Assembly (NCBI GenBank): GCA_043766165.1
Contig: JAYUIJ010000021.1
Location: 1-5,380 of the forward strand
From: CAIJZX01 sp043766165
GTDB taxonomy: Bacteria > Patescibacteriota > Patescibacteriia > SBBC01 > CAIJZX01
Direction of reading: 5' to 3'
Length of the DNA: 5,380 nt
The notes under the pieces were generated by a model. That model searched no databases. It worked only from the letters and a program-made list of their open reading frames with translations, and had not been told where the DNA came from. This document shows positions 1 through 5,043 of the stretch, piece by piece. Positions within the stretch are counted from its first letter, which is position 1. Every line of letters starts with the position of its first letter. Made by a program: the position numbers and the translations under genes.

Positions 1-105
1 TGGGAGACCAAGAAAAGTCTTGAACTTCGAGATGCCAAATGAAGTGTTTCCCCGATTACTTACTCACTAGAATATTGCGTTAGGGGGTTGAATCCAGCCC
101 TTGCC
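1..105 (+). mobile_element. Right end of an IS30-type insertion sequence (partial)
   Basis: The transposase tail at 2-70 is followed by TTGCGTTAGGGGGTTGAATC at about 75-95, which resembles the terminal inverted repeat of IS30-type elements (a TTGC...TTGAATC pattern directly after the transposase stop). The outer edge is not certain and is placed at about 95-105. The left end, the matching inverted repeat and the target duplication lie outside the window, so the element cannot be shown to be complete. Confidence 0.5.
2..70 (+). CDS. IS30-family transposase, C-terminal end (partial)
   Basis: This is the last 22 codons of a gene that begins before the window, ending in TAG at 68-70. The peptide contains RPRKVLNFEMPNEVF, which fits the C-terminal signature of IS30-family DDE transposases (N-x-RPRK-x-L-x-F/Y-x-x-P-x-E-V-F). 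IS30 transposases cut and join the inverted ends of their element through a DDE catalytic core, which would lie upstream and cannot be seen. The gene is followed within a few bases by a sequence resembling an IS30 right end, as expected, since the transposase gene normally runs almost to the element's edge. A competing reading in frame 1 stops at 40-42 and gives a peptide with no recognisable motif. The family call is fairly sure; whether the whole gene is intact is unknown. Confidence 0.72.
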   Translation, partial: GRPRKVLNFEMPNEVFPRLLTH

Positions 106-198
106 CCTTTAGCGTGTGACCGTTACACTTCGACAGTTGCTTTACCTGATGCAGAAGAATGTGGAATTCTCTACCTCGGATCGCCTGGCGGCCCCATA

Positions 199-264
199 GT
201 CCCGATGTCCCGCCCATGGCGGAAATCGGGATCCCGACTTCCGCTTCTAGCGGGACGTCGGGAT
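199..264. repeat. Paired mirror-image hairpins (BIME/REP-like palindrome)
   Basis: Two hairpins lie back to back. The first pairs CCCGAT (201-206) with ATCGGG (225-230) and CCGCC (210-214) with GGCGG (218-222). The second pairs ATCCCGAC (231-238) with GTCGGGAT (257-264) and TTCCGC (239-244) with GCGGGA (250-255), with one bulged base. The second hairpin is close to the reverse complement of the first, so the whole block can also fold as one long imperfect stem centred near 230/231. This layout resembles REP pairs (BIMEs). It lies between the IS end and the tRNA gene, with no T-run after it, so it is not a standard terminator. Confidence 0.7.
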
Positions 265-271
265 TCAACGG

Positions 272-323
272 ACCTGCCTGCCGGTCTTCGACTTCGAGGC
301 TCAGACTCGAGAAGCAGGCAGGT
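272..323. repeat. Long-stem hairpin upstream of the tRNA gene
   Basis: ACCTGCCTGC (272-281) is perfectly complementary to GCAGGCAGGT (314-323). The 32 bases between them contain a further imperfect stem (CTTCGAG against CTCGAGAAG, with a two-base bulge). No T-run follows. It sits 8 bp after the mirror hairpins and 37 bp before the tRNA gene, and may be part of the same palindromic repeat cluster. Confidence 0.6.
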
Positions 324-343
324 AGAACACCTGACTTTCCCTC

Positions 344-449
344 GCACCATTCACTTCAGCGCCCCCATAGCTCAACGGATAGAGCAAAGGACTTCTAAGC
401 CTGAGATGTACGTTCGATTCGTACTGGGGGCACCATAAGCGAATGGTGC
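344..449. repeat. 9-bp inverted repeat flanking the tRNA gene
   Basis: GCACCATTC (344-352) and its exact reverse complement GAATGGTGC (441-449) flank the tRNA gene, 8 bp before its first base and 5 bp after CCA. In a precursor transcript the two could pair and bracket the tRNA. The downstream copy can instead pair with the tRNA 3' end itself: GCACCAT (430-436) with ATGGTGC (443-449), loop AAGCGA. The pairings are seen directly; any role in processing is inference. Confidence 0.5.
361..435 (+). tRNA. tRNA-Arg(UCU), CCA encoded
   Basis: The sequence folds as a cloverleaf. The acceptor arm pairs GCCCCCA (361-367) with TGGGGGC (425-431), followed by discriminator A432 and encoded CCA (433-435). 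The D stem pairs GCTC (370-373) with GAGC (382-385). The anticodon loop is CTTCTAA (392-398) with anticodon TCT at 394-396. The T stem pairs GTACG (408-412) with CGTAC (420-424) around the loop TTCGATT. The tRNA would read AGA, and by wobble AGG, as arginine. The anticodon stem is unusual: only its three central pairs are Watson-Crick, and both end pairs (27-43 and 31-39) are A-G. It may be a weakened but functional gene or an early pseudogene. No convincing promoter was seen directly upstream. Confidence 0.9.
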
Positions 450-481
450 AGGGCAGGTAAGCTGGTTATAGAGATCCGATT

Positions 482-531
482 CTCGGAGCGTAGCGGAGAT
501 CCCGCACATGAGGCTTCCGAGTGCTGCGGGA
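482..531. repeat. Hairpin region with two competing stems
   Basis: TCCCGCA (500-506) pairs with TGCGGGA (525-531). An alternative, mutually exclusive stem pairs CTCGGAGC (482-489) with GCTTCCGAG (513-521), with one extra base. There is no T-run after either. The block lies between the tRNA gene and the first protein gene and resembles the GC-rich palindromes upstream. Apart from this and the possible promoter at 587-594, I see nothing in 450-599. Confidence 0.45.
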
Positions 532-586
532 CTGCTGGGGCCACCAGACATGCTGAAAATAAGAAGAATCAGATTAGACTTTTCCT

Positions 587-594
587 TATACAAT
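587..594 (+). promoter_or_regulatory. Possible -10 element directly before the acetyltransferase gene
   Basis: TATACAAT at 587-594 resembles a sigma70 -10 box. No good -35 element is found at 564-569. If used, transcription would begin at about the ATG at 600, giving a leaderless or nearly leaderless message, consistent with the lack of a Shine-Dalgarno site there. This is weak evidence. Confidence 0.3.
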
Positions 595-599
595 CTCCT

Positions 600-1073
600 A
601 TGTCTTTTGAGAACGAAACATATCACCGTGACGAAACACCACATCTGTTTGAGTGCGAAGGTGCCTCAGCTAAAATTATCGTGTCCGAAACAAATAGACT
701 AGTGCACGTTGACCATATCGAGGCCCACCAGACCGGACAAGGCGCTGGGTCAGCATTATTGAATAAACTGAAAGCAGAATACCCGGACTACACTATTGAA
801 GGCACCGCCATGCCCTACGATCGAGAAAATGAGCACGATGAGTTATCAGAAAAAGAAATTGAAGACTATATATTCTTAGAAGCAGAAGCCGAACACGGGG
901 CATTACCATCTGAGCAACTGAAAAAGATGCATAGCCTTCGCGATCGCGGCTTAGCTCACCTAAAATTTGATCCCTTTAGTCGTCTACAAAAGTTTTATAA
1001 GGAAAATCATTTCACGATTGGCTTTGATGGACACTTTATTTCTACCCCGCCTCATCGACTTAAAGAAATATAA
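600..1073 (+). CDS. GNAT-fold N-acetyltransferase-like protein with acidic helical insertion
   Basis: 157 residues. GNAT proteins move an acetyl group from acetyl-CoA to an amine; the acceptor here is unknown. Residues 34-70 match the core strand-helix unit, with the acetyl-CoA pyrophosphate loop QTGQGAG at 44-50 (consensus Q/R-x-x-G-x-G/A) followed by helix SALLNKLKAEY. FYKENHF at 132-138 matches the FY-x-x-x-GF element of motif B, with His in place of Gly. Between them, roughly 72-125, is a long, charged and probably helical stretch rich in Glu that is not part of the usual core. The N-terminal part is short, so the first GNAT strands and helices may be reduced. The start is ATG 600; the next in-frame Met is residue 71, inside the domain. 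No Shine-Dalgarno site is present. The next gene starts 9 bp after the stop, suggesting co-transcription. Family call fairly sure, activity unproven. Confidence 0.72.
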   Translation: MSFENETYHRDETPHLFECEGASAKIIVSETNRLVHVDHIEAHQTGQGAGSALLNKLKAEYPDYTIEGTAMPYDRENEHDELSEKEIEDYIFLEAEAEHGALPSEQLKKMHSLRDRGLAHLKFDPFSRLQKFYKENHFTIGFDGHFISTPPHRLKEI

Positions 1074-1082
1074 AACGTTTGT

Positions 1083-1769
1083 ATGGATACTACTCCGGAA
1101 ATAACCTCCTTATCCCATCCTCCCAGACAACGGCGTCGGATTGTGGCGACATCAGTGATCGTAGTACTAATTGTGACTGCGGCAGTCTTTGGCGTCATGT
1201 ACGTCCAGCGTCCGCCCTCGTATGTTACGGGGTCACTACAGACAATGTCCGTCCATCCGGGAGAGACGATGAAAATCGCGGCCGTCTATCATGACGCCGC
1301 CGACCGCGGCGTCGATGAAAACGCGATTACCGTTATGAGCGATCGTAGTGAAGACATTATCATTCACGACATTCTCGATCAGCCGGAATTTGCCGACCTC
1401 GTCACCCTATCTCAAGCCGGCAACATATCATCGGCTACAGAAGAACAGCGACGAACCTGGTCACTCAGCATCACTCAAGCGTTACAGAAACGAAGCGGGA
1501 TCATTATCGGCCGCGAATACGATGACCTCACTACCTTTGCCCACAACCTACAGACTGGTAACGCCGAAAGTTACTCGCCACTCCTCATCGGCTGCCCAGC
1601 TCGGCCACAAGATACTATGTCGACTGAACCACGACACACCTCGACCTATGATTTTATGGTTTTACCGGAAACCCCGCCCGGACGTTACGTCGTCGGTATC
1701 CCATCGGTGTTTTATTGCGGCAGTTCAGCGCCGTCATTATCGTTTGAACTAACTGTTCTACCGTCATAG
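1083..1769 (+). CDS. Single-pass membrane-anchored extracytoplasmic protein, unknown function
   Basis: 228 residues with no family that I recognise. A short N-terminal segment with the basic cluster RQRRR (15-19) is followed by one hydrophobic helix at about 20-41, and everything after that is soluble. The basic residues before the helix predict an N-in, C-out orientation, with about 185 residues outside the membrane and no clear signal-peptidase site, so it is probably anchored. Two cysteines, 171 and 212, could form a disulfide. The C-terminal part (about 185-228), with TPPGRYVVGIP and alternating hydrophobic residues ending in LSFELTVLPS, looks like the closing strands of a beta-sandwich or Ig-like domain; this is inference from pattern only. 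The start is ATG 1083, 9 bp after the acetyltransferase stop, without a Shine-Dalgarno site. The protein could be a cell-envelope factor or an accessory subunit. Gene call sure, function not. Confidence 0.8.
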   Translation: MDTTPEITSLSHPPRQRRRIVATSVIVVLIVTAAVFGVMYVQRPPSYVTGSLQTMSVHPGETMKIAAVYHDAADRGVDENAITVMSDRSEDIIIHDILDQPEFADLVTLSQAGNISSATEEQRRTWSLSITQALQKRSGIIIGREYDDLTTFAHNLQTGNAESYSPLLIGCPARPQDTMSTEPRHTSTYDFMVLPETPPGRYVVGIPSVFYCGSSAPSLSFELTVLPS

Positions 1770-1796
1770 GCACGTCTACGACCTCTACATCACGGC

Positions 1797-1825
1797 TTGT
1801 TTTTCGTCCTAGAATATTGTAGAGT
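1797..1825 (+). promoter_or_regulatory. Possible promoter of the large membrane-protein gene
   Basis: The 90-bp gap before the gene at 1860 holds two candidate -10 boxes: TAGAAT (1810-1815) and TAGAGT (1820-1825). The second lies 17 bp after TTGTTT (1797-1802), a passable -35 box. The first is closer to the -10 consensus but has no -35. Transcription would start near 1822-1832, giving a leader of about 30-40 bases. Confidence 0.3.
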
Positions 1826-1845
1826 ACGAGTATTCAATGACCATC

Positions 1846-1850
1846 AAGGT
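1846..1850 (+). promoter_or_regulatory. Shine-Dalgarno-like site setting the start at 1860
   Basis: AAGGT lies 9 bases before ATG 1860. It is the only recognisable Shine-Dalgarno-like site before a gene in this window, and it supports ATG 1860 over the in-frame TTG at 1797. Confidence 0.45.
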
Positions 1851-1859
1851 TTGCCTGTT

Positions 1860-3506
1860 ATGCCGTATTTGACCAAAGTTCTCAAAGCCGTCAACGAAAA
1901 ACCAGTCGTCACTCATCGTCCCCTTTCTCCGGCGGCCGAAAAAACACTGGAAATTTTTTCGCGCGACGTTACCAAAACCGTTGACACGAGCGTCCCGCTG
2001 ATTGAAGTCCATGACACTATTTCCAACGTGGCATGGGCCTACGAAAAACTGCGCCAAGCAATCGACTATCAAGATGAACACTTGCTCCGTAAAAATGCGA
2101 TTGAACGTATTCTCAAGCGTCGGTTAGTGGCGGGCGTGACGGCTGATACCGTCGCTGAACCATTGATCCTTGAGCTCATTGGCAGTCGCTATTTGCCAAA
2201 CAAAGCCTTGCCGGTGACGCTGATTAATGAAACGGCGGAGGTCCTGAACCGCGCCATCCATCTTTGGACGCAAGTGCCGACTATGCCGCACGAAGAATCG
2301 GATAAATTATTCCAGTGGTACATCGGCATCATCTCGGTTGAAGTCAATGAGTTGCTGGCGCCGGCTGACCACGACGAAGCGTTGTTGCAATTGATGTACC
2401 GCGTCACGCATCGCGACATTACCTTCGACGAAGAGCACCTGGGCGAAGAAGAAAAAAATACACAGCTCTATATTGCCACCCATCGGGCGCTGTTAAAGTC
2501 TGATCAAAATATTATTAGTTATCACTTGTTGTTGCAACAGCATCCGGAATGGACAAAAGCCACAGCTGAAGACCTGGTCAACCTAGGACATCAGTTACCG
2601 ATGATTCATCAGACAATCCAAGCTCAACTTCTCCATCCGGCTGGTGACTTGTTGCAGCGCTTGATGAAAAAATATACGATTATTTTCTTGGTGTTCGACG
2701 ATATTGCCCGCCTGCATGGTTTAGGCGCAGCTGAAGCGATGACCAGTCCAGAACAACTCGTCAGCGATATTAAAACCTCCTACGATGGCCGACGGAAAAA
2801 AATCCTAGGCAAGATTGCCCGCAGTATTATCCGTTCCGCTATTTACATCTTCCTGACGAAGATGGTGTTATTGTTATTGATTGAAGTTCCAATCGAGAAA
2901 ATAATCTACGCTAAGCAAACGCTCGATAACCTACCGCTGATTATCAACGTTGCTTTTCCACCCTTCCTGTTAATCTTCTTAGGGATTAGTATCCGACCAG
3001 CCGGAAAGAAAAATGAAATCGCGGTGATCGATAAAGTTGAGGCCTTGGTCTATCATGGTGACGAACCGCATGCAATTGTTAAACCACGTAAGCCGATCCG
3101 CCGCAGTTCACTGTTTACAAACTTATTCCGAATTGTTTACGCCATCACGTTCATCATTGTCTTCGGCCTGATCATTTCGGTTTTGACCATCTTGAACTTC
3201 ACGCCGATTAGCATGTTCATCTTCTTGTTGTTCTTAACCATCGTCAGTTTTTTCGGTATTCGTGTTCGGTTGCTGTCAAAAGAACTGCTGGTTGTTGATC
3301 AGCGCGAAAATATTTTCACTGTTATCTTTGATTTCTTCTCCGTCCCGGTTCTGCAAGTCGGCCGCTGGATTTCCCTGCGCGTCCCACGCATCAACGTCCT
3401 GATCTTCTTCCTAGACGTGATCATCGAAGCACCGTTCAAGGCATTTCTCCAGGCGACGGAAGGTTTCTTTGGGTTTCTGCGAGAGAAAAGAGAGGAAATA
3501 TATTAG
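1860..3506 (+). CDS. Multi-pass membrane protein with large helical cytoplasmic N-terminus, unknown function
   Basis: 548 residues from ATG 1860. An in-frame TTG at 1797 would add 21 residues, but the Shine-Dalgarno-like AAGGT favours 1860. Residues 1-320 are soluble and predicted largely helical, with no signal peptide, so probably cytoplasmic. Hydrophobic segments follow at about 326-346, 359-378, 423-445 and 447-467. A loop of about 45 residues (379-422), with a basic stretch KPRKPIRR at 408-415, separates the second and third, and suits a cytoplasmic position. The C-terminal part, about 480-548, has amphipathic hydrophobic stretches and the segment RINVLIFFLDVIIEAPFKAF, then a charged tail (REKREEIY). 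I have the impression that this C-terminal pattern recurs in uncharacterised CPR membrane proteins, but I could not search. No catalytic motif, transporter signature or nucleotide-binding loop was found. It might be a scaffold or envelope protein; no function is claimed. Gene call very sure. Confidence 0.85.
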   Translation: MPYLTKVLKAVNEKPVVTHRPLSPAAEKTLEIFSRDVTKTVDTSVPLIEVHDTISNVAWAYEKLRQAIDYQDEHLLRKNAIERILKRRLVAGVTADTVAEPLILELIGSRYLPNKALPVTLINETAEVLNRAIHLWTQVPTMPHEESDKLFQWYIGIISVEVNELLAPADHDEALLQLMYRVTHRDITFDEEHLGEEEKNTQLYIATHRALLKSDQNIISYHLLLQQHPEWTKATAEDLVNLGHQLPMIHQTIQAQLLHPAGDLLQRLMKKYTIIFLVFDDIARLHGLGAAEAMTSPEQLVSDIKTSYDGRRKKILGKIARSIIRSAIYIFLTKMVLLLLIEVPIEKIIYAKQTLDNLPLIINVAFPPFLLIFLGISIRPAGKKNEIAVIDKVEALVYHGDEPHAIVKPRKPIRRSSLFTNLFRIVYAITFIIVFGLIISVLTILNFTPISMFIFLLFLTIVSFFGIRVRLLSKELLVVDQRENIFTVIFDFFSVPVLQVGRWISLRVPRINVLIFFLDVIIEAPFKAFLQATEGFFGFLREKREEIY

Positions 3507-3508
3507 AC

Positions 3509-3538
3509 CAGCTATTAGCTGATAGGTTTTAGCTTTTA
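3509..3538 (+). terminator. Weak candidate terminator after the membrane-protein gene
   Basis: CAGCT (3509-3513) pairs with AGCTG (3517-3521) around an ATT loop, starting three bases after the stop codon. It is followed by T-rich sequence, TTTT at 3527-3530 and TTTT at 3534-3537, but the first T-run is five bases from the stem. The stem is short and the T-run broken, so termination would be weak. Confidence 0.3.
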
Positions 3539-3548
3539 GAGGGAGCGT

Positions 3549-3576
3549 TTGCAAAAAACTTTTTTTTGTTTATACT
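3549..3576 (+). promoter_or_regulatory. Strong sigma70-type promoter for the four-gene unit
   Basis: TTGCAA (3549-3554) and TATACT (3571-3576) are separated by 16 bp. Both hexamers are close to consensus (TTGACA and TATAAT), and the spacer is an A-tract followed by a T-run. Transcription should start near 3583, leaving a leader of about 55 bases rich in pyrimidines before ATG 3639. It would drive the acidic protein and probably the three genes after it. This is the best promoter in the window. Confidence 0.68.
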
Positions 3577-3638
3577 ACAAGTCCTATCTTGTTTCGTGAC
3601 CACACGACTACTCCTTACTTCCTACTTTTTACTGACCC

Positions 3639-3890
3639 ATGGATAACATCACTTTCAACCTCAGCGGCGTCTTCAACGAAATCGTAACGCGCATGGAAGA
3701 AGAGGGCGCGTTTGATCGCGACGCATTTTATGATTTAGTCGGCGAAGTGTTAGAAGAAAAACGTAGCATGGGCGTGCTGACGGATGACGACGATATTGAA
3801 GAGATGGAAGAAGTGTTGAAGAAGCGCTGGCCGGACGCGGAAGCGGCGTTTGAAACTGGGCATGACCGCGGCGTGTTGGATGATGAGTAA
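3639..3890 (+). CDS. Small, highly acidic conserved-type protein, unknown function
   Basis: 83 residues, of which 26 are Asp or Glu and 8 are Lys or Arg. It appears to be two or three helices: about 10-22, 28-44 and 53-64. The central FDRDAFYDLVGEVLEE is followed by a loop with four consecutive aspartates (49-52) leading into IEEMEEVLKKRW. There is no membrane segment, signal peptide or cysteine. The Asp run is not a complete EF-hand. A small helical acidic protein could be an adaptor or a partner of a basic protein, but nothing in the sequence proves this. The start is ATG 3639, with no Shine-Dalgarno site but a C/T-rich leader. It is the first gene after the strong promoter, and its last codons overlap the probable start of the next gene, suggesting coupled translation. 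Confidence 0.78.
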   Translation: MDNITFNLSGVFNEIVTRMEEEGAFDRDAFYDLVGEVLEEKRSMGVLTDDDDIEEMEEVLKKRWPDAEAAFETGHDRGVLDDE

Positions 3891-4716
3891 TTCCATGGAA
3901 AGCCCTGAGTTTCACATTCAACACATGGGCTTGAAAAATCGCGAAGGAATACCTAATAGTTTTGAATCCATCCTAAAAAATTACCGAGGTGCCCAAGAAA
4001 TGGATACCTTGCTTTTGCGTGATGGAGAAATTGCCGTTGTCAACGATAAAAAAATGAACATGACGCCAGAGCAAGTCGAATCGATGACGTTGGTCGAACT
4101 AGAAAATCATCTGAACCAGATTGGCGCACTCGGTGAAGGAGAGAAAGGTATTCCGAGCTTCAAAGAATTTCTTGGTTTAGCATCAGACGCCGATACCAAG
4201 CTACGGGTGGAATTACGTGCCAGTTCGCCTGAGCAGGCAGTCAAGCTGGCGCGGGCCGTGATCACTGATGTGACTGACATGGATGCTCAGGCAGGATTTA
4301 AGAAAAATTCAGATTACCCCAAAACGCGTTTGCGATTTGTGACATTTTCAATCCCCGCTCTACAGGAAGTGCAAGCAGTAGCTAAGGAAAAACATTTACT
4401 GGCCTCGACCGGCCTCTTTTGGCCATCATCAGAAACCTGGAGTCATAGCGTTACGCTCTATGATCAGGCACTAGTCGATCAAGTCCCCGACCTAGCAGAT
4501 CGGGAGTGGAATGAACGAGGCATACTGGTGGCTAAACATTTTGGCTTCTCTGAAATTGAACTCCAGCCTGACGTCATTACGCCCAAGCATGTCCAGTTAG
4601 CCCACGAATTGGGTTTAGAGATTGGCGCTTCATTAACACGATTCCCAGACCAGGAAGAAGCGCTTGCCAAGAAACTGATGGACATGGGTGTTGATCACAT
4701 GTTAACAGAAAAATAA
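3883..4716 (+). CDS. Glycerophosphodiester phosphodiesterase-like protein with altered active site
   Basis: 277 residues from ATG 3883, close to the usual GDPD length of about 240-280. The family uses a TIM barrel to hydrolyse glycerophosphodiesters to glycerol-3-phosphate and an alcohol. Landmarks in order: HMG at 14-16 in place of HRG; PNSFES at 24-29 in place of ENTLxA; E39 and D41 (EMD) matching the E-x-D metal ligands; LRDGEIAVVND at 45-55 in place of T-x-DGxxVxxHD; VELR with E110 matching the third metal ligand; and GVDHMLTEK at 269-277 in place of GVDGIITD. The metal ligands are kept, but the Arg after the first His, the Glu of ENT and the second catalytic His (Asn54) are replaced. No signal peptide is seen, so it is cytoplasmic. 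Start choices are ATG 3880, 3883 or 3895; 3883 overlaps the previous gene by 8 bases. The fold call is good; enzyme activity is doubtful. Confidence 0.75.
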   Translation: MSNSMESPEFHIQHMGLKNREGIPNSFESILKNYRGAQEMDTLLLRDGEIAVVNDKKMNMTPEQVESMTLVELENHLNQIGALGEGEKGIPSFKEFLGLASDADTKLRVELRASSPEQAVKLARAVITDVTDMDAQAGFKKNSDYPKTRLRFVTFSIPALQEVQAVAKEKHLLASTGLFWPSSETWSHSVTLYDQALVDQVPDLADREWNERGILVAKHFGFSEIELQPDVITPKHVQLAHELGLEIGASLTRFPDQEEALAKKLMDMGVDHMLTEK

Positions 4717-4728
4717 CTTTACTTCCCT

Positions 4729-5001
4729 ATGGATTCATCACACATGCCGCCACTTGGCTGGTCCCCCACCGACAAAACAATCCACCGCACGTTTGCCACG
4801 AATTCCTTTGTGCGCGGAGTTGAGTTTGTTACTGCAATTAAAGATTTGGCAGAAGCTGTACAACACCACCCCGATATTATTTTGACCTACCCGGCGGTCA
4901 TTGTGACGCTGACCACCCATGATCTCGGCCAGGTCACCCAAAAAGATATTGATCTAGCCGGTCAAATTAACGATGCCTGGGATCGGTTGGCAGTTGCCTA
5001 G
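4729..5001 (+). CDS. Pterin-4a-carbinolamine dehydratase, short form
   Basis: 90 residues. This enzyme (EC 4.2.1.96, PCD/DCoH/PhhB family) dehydrates 4a-hydroxytetrahydrobiopterin to quinonoid dihydropterin, recycling the cofactor of aromatic amino acid hydroxylases. The family pattern is clear: GW at 10-11, I-x-R-T-F at 18-22, AEAVQHHPDI at 41-50, TLTTHD at 60-65 and QKDIDLAGQI at 71-80. The active-site residues equivalent to His61, His62, His79 and Asp88 of the mammalian enzyme are present as H46, H47, H64 and D73, with matching spacing. The N-terminus is about 10-15 residues shorter than usual, starting almost at the GW motif. The start is ATG 4729, 12 bp after the previous stop; ATG 4744 is a less likely alternative. 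There is no Shine-Dalgarno site. No pterin-dependent hydroxylase lies in the window, so its substrate or alternative role is open. Confidence 0.9.
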   Translation: MDSSHMPPLGWSPTDKTIHRTFATNSFVRGVEFVTAIKDLAEAVQHHPDIILTYPAVIVTLTTHDLGQVTQKDIDLAGQINDAWDRLAVA

Positions 5002-5043
5002 ACACTTGTCTGGCCGAAGCAGCAGTGGTATTCTGAGCCAGCC

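Noticed and set aside
1..42. Frame-1 peptide ending at 40-42 as the upstream gene's C-terminus
   Set aside because: It has no recognisable motif, whereas the frame read from position 2 gives the IS30 transposase ending followed by an IS-like end.
80..438. Open reading frames on both strands across the region between the IS end and the tRNA gene
   Set aside because: They run through hairpins and the tRNA gene, have no family-like pattern, and lack start signals. The open frames are explained by the GC-rich palindromes.
67..1819. The 11-base string CTAGAATATTG occurs at 67-77 and again at 1809-1819
   Set aside because: A few 11-base matches are expected by chance in a window of this length, and the flanks do not match, so it is not evidence of an IS target or attachment site.
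1797..1859. TTG at 1797 as the start of the large membrane protein
   Set aside because: It adds 21 residues without domain character and overlaps the probable promoter. ATG 1860 has an AAGGT site at suitable spacing.
3850..3882. TTG at 3850 as the start of the GDPD-like protein
   Set aside because: It would overlap the previous gene by about 40 bases and add residues before the normal start of the GDPD barrel. ATG 3883 or 3895 fits better.
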